Below, piece after piece: positions 57,288 to 64,000 of a stretch of 64,000 bases of DNA (position 1 is its first letter; every line of letters begins with the position of its first letter). The position numbers and the translations under genes were made by a program. The DNA is from Moniliella sp. 'wahieum' (lineage: Eukaryota > Basidiomycota > Moniliellomycetes > Moniliellales > Moniliellaceae), in NCBI GenBank assembly GCA_003971905.1, contig RSEE01000011.1:372001-436000 (forward strand). The letters run 5' to 3'. The notes below the pieces were generated by a model. It made no database searches. It was not told where the DNA came from and saw only the letters and a list, made by a program, of their open reading frames with translations.

Positions 57288-57877
57288 ACTAACTAATAAC
57301 TCAGTACTACTATACTCTCACATTGCATAGAATCGTCACATTGCTTGGGCTGTCGCAGGCCGTCGTCTGCTATCAGCGTAAGACCACGTTGCCGCTGTCA
57401 CACGACGGCCATTACATGTTACAAGTGCAAATAAGTGTGTGGGACAGGCATCTCTTGCACACTCCGCTATCTGCTGTTCCTTGATGAGTGCCTTTAGTGC
57501 TATTCCAAGGGACCGTTTGCACGACTACCCGCGGGATCATTCAGATCACATCCGCGAAGGTAATATCCAACCTATAAGTCTTAAGTCCTAATAAAGCCTA
57601 AGGCCTAACGTATTCACGTCGTTAACGTTTAACCAAATTTAGCAAGTTATTACTGGTTCCGTTACCGGCGGTCTTGCACCCAACAGGTTACTGCAACTGT
57701 GCAGGAGAAAAAAGTACCCGTTACATGTTTTACAAGAGGCCAAGGCGGAACCGACCTTGCATCTTGAATCATGCATGCGGTGCTTATAGCACGCTGATTG
57801 TGCCGATCATGCGCTAGAAGTGTTGGGACCCGTGGTCCCGTATATACAACGCCAAGGCGCCTTATCACCCTTTGCCT

Positions 57878-57912
57878 CTAAGGCCTTAATAGGCCTTAGG
57901 CCTTATTTGACC
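57878..57912. repeat. AAGGCCTTAATAGGCCTTAGGCCTTA-type palindromic cluster
   Basis: Three overlapping AGGCCTTA words make the stretch almost wholly self-complementary. Confidence 0.65.
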
Positions 57913-60234
57913 TCCGAAGCCTCTCCACATGTATATCAGGCTGTTTGAACCCCTATGTCTCCGCTAGGTGTGGCATAAGGCTTGGAGCTTAGACCTGACC
58001 CCACCACCGCGATTGCATTTGGCTCTACCTTTCCAGAGGTTCATCATGCATCACCCAACCTCTTGGGTTCCTCGGGTCTTACAAGAAGTGGGAGCGCCGA
58101 GTGCGGTTTTAAAGACTAGAACGACATAATAGCAAACCCCACACATAATGGCATTCTGCTGTCGGTGCACAACAGTCTGTGCTGAAGCTGTAGGCCGTAG
58201 CACACCCAGGCAGATCGTGAGGGGATGATGAAGAATGGAACCTGATTGTGATGGTAATGGTGGGGCTATGCCATCGCCTAGTACGCGCAGAAGAAGGTGG
58301 CAGGGCTATCGGTATAATACTCACTGGTATAGAATGACGCGTGACGCTTGGCGTGGCCTCCATACAGGGTGCAGCTGGAGTGCACACCGCCGCAATGGGC
58401 GTGTCGCTGTTTGGCCGCTCCGATCATAAAATGCCGATGTATGTGCCCGCGGTCTCACATGCTTTCATGATGCATGATGACACATGAAGCATCCACCACG
58501 TGTCATGTATCTGCCACCGCTTCACGTTGAGGTGATGGGGCCGATGGGGATCAATATCACTATTCAATGAGGCTCTAAGTACCTAGTCCCCGAGGTATCT
58601 TGAGGCTTGAAGATAGGTCCTTGAAGCTTGAAGCCTTAGGAAGTCTGGCCAGAGGGCCACGTGCAACCATTCGTCGAATATGCGCTCAAGATTGAATAAC
58701 TGAGGCCTGAGGCCCATCTGATACATCAGAGGCCAGTGGGTTTCACAACTCAGCACCACAAGTACTCAGTACAAAGTGCTAAATGCACGATCGAAATCCC
58801 ATACACAGTACTCACGAACCGTCGCCGGACATCAGACGACGTCCGAGAACTGTGCAACTCGACTGCAACTATAGCCCTAGTCACAAAGACATGTTCGTGT
58901 GACATGTGATGCCCAGTTGAGATGTTGACTCGATGACTAGACGATTCGCACAGTAGTGTCTTTGCTCTTTGGGCGGAGTACCGGAGTTGCCTGTAGAATT
59001 AATGTGTCTGTTCTGTGTTGGTGTAGTAAACGAGACAACACAATTGGCACTGCCTGCTCTTCTCCTCCAACTACCTTTCGTTCGATTGTGTCCACAGGTC
59101 TTCCCCTTTGCCCCCCCCCCTCCCCCCCTTGACGAGCACTGAGTATACCGATTCGCCAAAGGGACTTGTCCTTGTTTTCTCCTGGACAGGAGTGGGTAAT
59201 TGCACTCTATTTTGCACGAAGAAGAGAGTGGTGATCGTACTACTCCCGTTTTTCATCAAGTAACTGTTGAACTAACCCTCTATTCCCCCTCCTTGTGCTG
59301 CTCTCTGTCATTATCTGCTTCACTGGGCCCTTCTGTCCTTAAGCGCTCTTCTTCCAAGGTTTGGTTATCGCTCCCCTCTGTGTGCTCTTCTTCGTTGACC
59401 TTCAATATAACAACAGAATAAGCACATTCATGCGATGCCAAAAGAATCCATGCCGGGGGTATAGGCTGCGTGAAGTTCAACGGCCATGCCACCGCTCAGT
59501 CCTTATCGACATACCCGACTGCCCTTCAGTATTATGTTCTCTTTTGCTGCTGGGCTCTTCACGCTTCTTCACTACAGTAGTCATCTCCTTCAGCAAACAG
59601 AACTGTTATACAGGCCTAATGATACGCACACAAAGTGAAGCTTGCCATTTCTTACATCTCCCCTGATACAAAGGGGGATTGGGTTATGTAGGCCATGGCC
59701 AAGTGCATGTTTTGGATCCCACCCCGGGCCCTTCCACCTCATCTCAAGGGCATTGTCACCCATGAGGCCTGAGGACGCCAGCATTTTTCGCCCGATAATT
59801 AACTCCCAAGGACCTCACCAGTCAGCCCGATAGGCCCCTCGTGGTTCTAAGGACAATACGTCTACGTTTGAGCGGCGGGTATAGACGACGTTCATCCGTG
59901 TGCGTTCCGCGTCCATAGAATATACGAGTCGACATCCGGTAGCCCTGGCAACGGGATATTGGCCGCGTCACGATGAATGAAGCGGGGCTGACATGTAAAA
60001 AATGCTGGCCTTCCCCGTAGTGTTGACATTAGTAGTATGATATGGCCCTTTACTGCTTACATGGCGATACATAGCCCAAGTTCACACCCATTAGGAGGAA
60101 CTTGTGCGCCATCATGTATCAGACATCAGGGCTGACAGTGGTTAACCACATGAACGGCGAGAACAAGGGGAAATACAAGGCAATGTAGATGTCGGATTCA
60201 GGTTATGTATGGGCCCATGGGCAACGGTTATCAC

Positions 60235-61414
60235 TCAGTTCTCCGTCAACTGGTTCAGCGAGGAGGATGGAGCAAACTCGCGGGTTTCGCGCAACAACTG
60301 TGGAAGGTCTTCCTCCTCGACCTTCTGCAACATTCGACTTCCGTATCCTGGTGACTCGATCCTGAGGCGAAAAAAAAAGTGTTAGTGCGCAGGGAAGCCA
60401 GATGCAGACAAACAAACATACCGGTACGTAGTGGCCTTTTGGGTAATCTCAGGCATTTGGTGCCAGTCAGTACCTCATAAAGTAGAAGAAGCGCTCCACC
60501 ACTTCGGGGTTTGCATCGTAGAGATGGATCTCAGCACGCTCGTCCGGCGCCAGAGACTTGCTGGCGCTTCTTGTGGACGAAAGGGACTTGGGCGTTGTCC
60601 ACGTCCTCGATTCTCTGGTAGACGAACCACGTTGGAAGTGGGGATACGCAAGGCATAAGCAGTCCACCGGCAAAGTTGGCAAACATGTTATGCTCTGCGT
60701 CCATTGAGGTTCAGTGCGGTAGCATTCGTACAGTAGCGTCCCTACCAGATACCCATGAGTCTTGGGGAGGGTGGGTGCGACCGTGAACGCCTTGGGCACC
60801 GGCCCACCCGTCAGCGGCGGCAGCTCCAGACCCTTAAGGTCGGCACCAGCCGCTTCCTTTTCTCCGACACATCCGCTGGGTCTTCACCGGGTCTGGCATG
60901 CCCTCTGGAACCAAGAGATCGGGACGACGCATCTCGTCAAGCTTCAGGTACCCTGGCTGGGAGGCGGAGATCATAACACTTTGGGGTAGCGGCTGACCGT
61001 CAGTCATGGTATGAACACGCAGCTTTTTACCACCAATACGTCCGGGACCGTGGGGGAACGGCAGGTGGGTGAGAAGGAGGAGCAGGCTGCTGAGGGGGCA
61101 GGCACATTGACATTGGTCTTGTCCTCAAGGCCGCGCTTCAAGCCGAGGAAATCTCGTCCGTGTCGAAAGAAGGCTTGAGGTATGTGCGACGCCCAAGCAG
61201 AAAAGAAAACGCCACAGGGGAGGAAGAGCCGAGGCGCCCTACGCTTCCCACCATGGGGGGCAACACGGGCCAGCATGCTCGCTGTCCTGGGCGCCAGGGT
61301 GGTCGAGGTCAAGGGTGGGGATGAGGCCTGAGGCGGGGAGGCCACCACGAAGAAGATCATAGCCATCTTCCCGGCCAACTCCGCGTCGGAGCGGAATTGA
61401 GCCACAACAAACAT
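60235..61414 (-). CDS. Unrecognised multi-exon gene (frame interrupted)
   Basis: I cannot assign a family. From ATG 61414 the frame reads MFVVAQFRSDAELAGKMAMI. After a change near 61005 it continues PLPQSVMISASQPGYLKLDE, then LVPTLKGLELPPLTGGPVPK and PKTHGYLV. A likely intron of about 50 nt (about 60695-60750, GTAGGGAC...ACGCAG) leads to HNMFANFAGGLLMPCVSPLP, TWFVYQRIEDVDNAQVPFVH. Then HLYDANPEVVERFFYFM and EITQKATTYR precede an intron at 60362-60421 (GTATGT...CCTCAG). The last exon gives ESPGYGSRMLQKVEEEDLPQ and ends LNQLTEN with a TGA at 60237-60235. The regular charge pattern and good splice sites suggest a real conserved protein, roughly 370 residues. No signal peptide is clear. Confidence 0.5.
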
Positions 61415-62027
61415 TTCAAATCAGCAGGCCCCAGTACAGGCTGAGCTAAGCTTAGCGCTAAGGCTTAGCGGTCAGCCTGGGGCAACCGGTAATCGGCCAT
61501 TAGAACTTCAAACTTCATCGACTTCATCGACTAATTCGTCTCCTGGGCTTAGCCTCGAGGCCTCAACATGTCACATGGGATACTCGTCAAGCGTCAAGCT
61601 TCAAGCTTCAAGGCGACCAAGACTGCTTCCCCGGATAGGCCTAGGCTATTGATAGTTCTCACTGGAGTACCGCTACCCCTTCTTGCCCTGACGGGACCAC
61701 CATTTCCTCTCATCACTGTTTCTTTAGGTTGCGGCGAGGCCACCATCATCCCGCTTTGAAGCAGCTCGCGTCCACTAAATTTAGGAGGCCGATAGACCAG
61801 AAACTAGAAGTACTGTAAGCGTCGCATTGCGATTCTTGACTGTGACATGCGCCCGAGAGGATCCACATAGCCGGGGAACCGCGTTCAAGAGGACGAAAGT
61901 TGAGCCTCAAGTTTTCTCCTCTTGGCTCGAGTTCTTCATCTCACGTTCGGCCGCACACGTTGGCGACGGATATGAGGGTATTGCTCACTAGGTTTGACCA
62001 CTTGGACCAGCTTGTTCCAATTGGTGC
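61415..62027. other. Spacer with GCTTAGC/AAGCTT words
   Basis: No gene seen. CTGAGCTAAGCTTAGCGCTA at about 61441-61460 and CAAGCTTCAAGCTTCAAGG at about 61594-61612 are largely self-complementary. Confidence 0.55.
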
Positions 62028-62833
62028 TTAGTGCTGGGAGTAGTCAGAAGCAGCCAGCTGGGCGTCACGCGCGCGGTTCACCGAGTTTGTATCTTGTTGT
62101 ACTTGGGTTAGCGCCGCTTCCGCACGTTTTGCGTCCGTTTCCAGGTTGAAGGTATGCATCCTCCATGCGTTGGCGCCATACGTCTTGAGTAACGATACAT
62201 TTTCTGAGCGAATTTGTTGAGCAGCAAGCGGACGCGCGCATTGTTCAGCGCTTCCTGCCTTCTTCGCAGACGCGCTACTCCCCTTTTCGGGCCAGGGACG
62301 GAAATTTGGTGGAATCAAACAGGACATCTCGCTCCAACGCATGTCCTGAAGGCTTGTGAGATCGGCGCGCGTTTCTGGAGACAACTGTGCATAGCAGGTC
62401 AGCATGGTGTGTCCTGGTGTTCTGTGGTAACGGAAGCAAAGGCAAACGGAGGCCAGGATTGAACCAACCTTAGTTGTAGAAACGGTTCCAGTCGTAAGGG
62501 GACCCATACTTGTTCCATTTGCTTGTCCACCTGGGCACGAGACGAAGTGCTGGCTCGTGCCTGGGCCGCGATTTCAGCATCAACACGAGCGCGCCATTTG
62601 GGGTCCTCGATCTCGCGGTCAATGTAGGCAGGCCGCTGTAGCGGCACAAGAAGAGATGTGTACGCCGGTGGCACAGGTGCAACGGTATTTGCGTATCCGG
62701 TGTGGCAGAGGCACAACAAGCGCGGACGAAGTGGCTGCCATGGGGGCGGTGGGTATGGGCGCGGAGGGGGGTGAACAGATACTGGGCCATACTCATACGC
62801 GTGATTATGGTCACGGCGTAAAAATTCCGCCAA
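62028..62833 (-). CDS. Pre-mRNA-splicing factor Spf27/BCAS2 (Cwf7-like)
   Basis: Spf27 is a core helical subunit of the Prp19 (NineTeen) complex that activates the spliceosome. Family hallmarks: PAYIDREIEDPKWRARVDAE near the N-terminus (about 62640-62580), matching the 'YID.EYEDP..R..V' signature. After an intron at 62385-62468 (GTTGGT...TGCACAG) comes LSPETRADLTSL. Then the C-terminal helix follows with SLLKTYGANAWRMHTFNLET (about 62190), as in 'LLKYGVNAWKLHN', and EAALTQVQQDTNSVNRARDA, ending at 62028. The N-terminus before YIDRE is uncertain because frames change near 62700 and 62480. The length of 240-250 residues fits the family. Confidence 0.82.
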
Positions 62834-62885
62834 GGTTGCAGTTCCGGTGTGAGGGATAGCCGGGCTTATGAGCGTAGGCCCTGCT

Positions 62886-63895
62886 TTAAGCTTGTTTGGG
62901 GTGTCCAGTGCTTCTACTACCTCCTACCTTGCTTTGGTCCGCTTCTAGCCTCTTGAACCAATCTGTCCCCTCATCTTGACATTCGCATCGCCGACAGACG
63001 TCCGGTTCATTTCGTACCTTGCTGGTAGTAACCATTGAGGTGCATGGACGAAAAGTGGTGCTCGTATTGTCCCAGAGCCACATACCCATCTCTCTTTGCG
63101 CTACCACATCTGTGGCCACCGTATACCCGTGCCAGAGTGTTCGACTCGGGCTAATTTTGCAGTACACATTTGACATCGTCAACCCCCTTTGTATTGGCAG
63201 AAACGGGTAGCCAGCAGGCCCGCTGACGAGGTGGTGGTATCCACATTCAGTGCGGCTTGTTCGCATGGCGCATCATGGTTGGGCCATTTCCCTCCCAAAC
63301 TTTTGTTCTTCCCGCAGGTGAGAAACCCCACACAGGATGGACGAAGGTTACGCCACGCCCCAGCACTGGGGCTCCTTGCACAGGTTGGTTGGGGGGTCAT
63401 TGCAGATCTCGTCGGCCGCGAAGTTGGTAGGTCGCCGGGGGAGGTAGGGGATGAGGCGAGTTGCCAAGGCCCAGACCATTGGCGCAGCATGCGATGACCT
63501 TGTTGCAACGCGTCTTGATTTGTTCCTTGTCCGTCATGCCCTTGGTCGCATCAAACTCGTCCCGGATCCAGCCAGTGTCTCGCGTCGCGCTTGCGATTGG
63601 CATGCCCCTCGACTCTGCACAATGTTGCGGTAGAGTGCAACGCCCTGGGAGCGCAGAATGAATGCTTGAGCGTCAAGGTCGCACTGGGGTCCAACTTGCT
63701 CGCCGTCCGTGCCACGGTCATGGAACTGCGTAACATGTTCCCCCACCAGTGGTGGCACTCAGCAAATGCGCCACCTGCCCCCAGTGGAGAGAATCGGAGG
63801 AATGTCCTGCAGCACCCGCCCGACTCATTGAACGTTTCATCAACTAACTCTGGTTTCCTATCGTATATTGTGCGTCGACTGGACACCATGAGCAT
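62886..63895 (-). other. Unresolved coding-like stretch at the right side
   Basis: Several minus-strand frames look coding: 63895-63551 (AFAECHHWWGNMLRSS then CDLDAQAFILRSQG in a second frame), 63603-63397 (FDATKGMTDKEQIKTRCNKV) and 63266-62886 (GYTVATDVVAQREMGMWLWD). They may be exons of one spliced gene with indels. Cys residues in the first two frames recall CHCH-type mitochondrial proteins, but spacing is not clear enough to call. A second possibility is that only part is coding. Confidence 0.3.
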
Positions 63896-64000
63896 TCGCC
63901 CGCATACTCTGCCACCTGCTAGGCGATGCTGGTCATATATTCTACCAGGGATTGACCTCCACGCACATGTATACGGTTCGCATCTGGCTATCAGATCTAT
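63896..64000. other. Right window edge, nothing recognised
   Basis: I see no feature in the last 105 bases. Confidence 0.5.

Larger units (their letters stand above)
57206..60234. other. Gene-free stretch with palindromic words
   Basis: I see no gene on either strand in about 3 kb. Open frames are short. AGGCCTTA/TAAGGCCT words recur at 57580-57612 and 57878-57912 (AAGGCCTTAATAGGCCTTAG). TTGAGGCTTGAAG and TTGAAGCTTGAAGCC occur at about 58600-58635. AATTAACC-type and ATGATGCATGATG words are scattered. Base composition is lower in GC than the genic parts. Confidence 0.55.

Noticed and set aside
1-64000. CRISPR array, bacterial operon or secondary-metabolite cluster
   Set aside because: No spaced identical repeats of that kind, no ribosome binding sites or polycistronic order, and no core biosynthetic enzyme. 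The window is eukaryotic with introns.

Overview
The window looks like nuclear DNA from a basidiomycete fungus. The genes are compact and GC-rich, and they carry short spliceosomal introns (about 57-132 nt) with GTACGT/GTATGT-type donors and ACAG/GCAG/CTAG-type acceptors. Two tRNA genes are interrupted after position 37. The gene set is fungal: Kin4-type kinase, Gea/GBF1 Arf exchange factor, Vps20, SAGA Spt7, metacaspase and Spf27. A protein near 13.5-17.2 kb resembles a domain I know only from basidiomycetes. I lean weakly to Ustilaginomycotina or a related yeast-like or smut lineage, but the sequence alone does not prove it.

Layout. 0.7-4.5 kb: Kin4-like kinase (+). 4.8 kb: tRNA-Lys (-). 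5.5-6.2 kb: small unrecognised gene (+). 6.9-12.5 kb: Gea/GBF1 Sec7-domain factor (+), then a 143-bp-period tandem duplication. 13.5-17.2 kb: basidiomycete-type hypothetical (+). 17.3-21.3 kb: gene-poor, with polypyrimidine DNA, AGCTTAG-type repeats and the end of a dispersed element. 21.4-24.9 kb: divergent VPS20 (-) and an APC-type transporter (+). 25.8-28.2 kb: secreted multicopper oxidase (-). 29.7-30.9 kb: the longest copy of the dispersed element. 32.6-34.6 kb: C2H2 zinc-finger protein (+). 36.0-37.4 kb: hexokinase (+). 38.5 kb: tRNA-Gln (+). 39.0-41.4 kb: membrane protein of unknown function (+). 41.6-45.9 kb: divergent SPT7 (-) and alpha/beta hydrolase (+). 46.6-48.0 kb: divergent RPS12 (-) and RPS11 (+). 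49.2 kb: small protein (+). 49.8-54.7 kb: three minus-strand genes (dual HMG-box protein, small helical protein, metacaspase). 55.5-57.2 kb: element fragment and a single-pass membrane protein (-). 57.2-60.2 kb: gene-free. 60.2-63.9 kb: an unrecognised multi-exon gene, Spf27, and an unresolved coding-like stretch, all on minus.

The genes are ordinary housekeeping and lineage-specific loci. I see no biosynthetic or defence cluster. The main property of the sequence is that most long genes, including essential single-copy ones, need single-base reading-frame corrections, nearly always a missing base, while the two ribosomal-protein genes and VPS20 are clean. I read this as uncorrected indels in a long-read draft assembly, not mass pseudogenisation. 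Long-gene boundaries are therefore outer limits and do not describe one open frame.

The best candidates for something undescribed are three: a dispersed repeat family seen at three loci, whose longest copy encodes a tail resembling that of non-LTR elements; short self-complementary words (AAGCTT, AGGCCT, GCTTAGC, AACGTT) concentrated in intergenic DNA; and the His/Pro-tailed basidiomycete protein.
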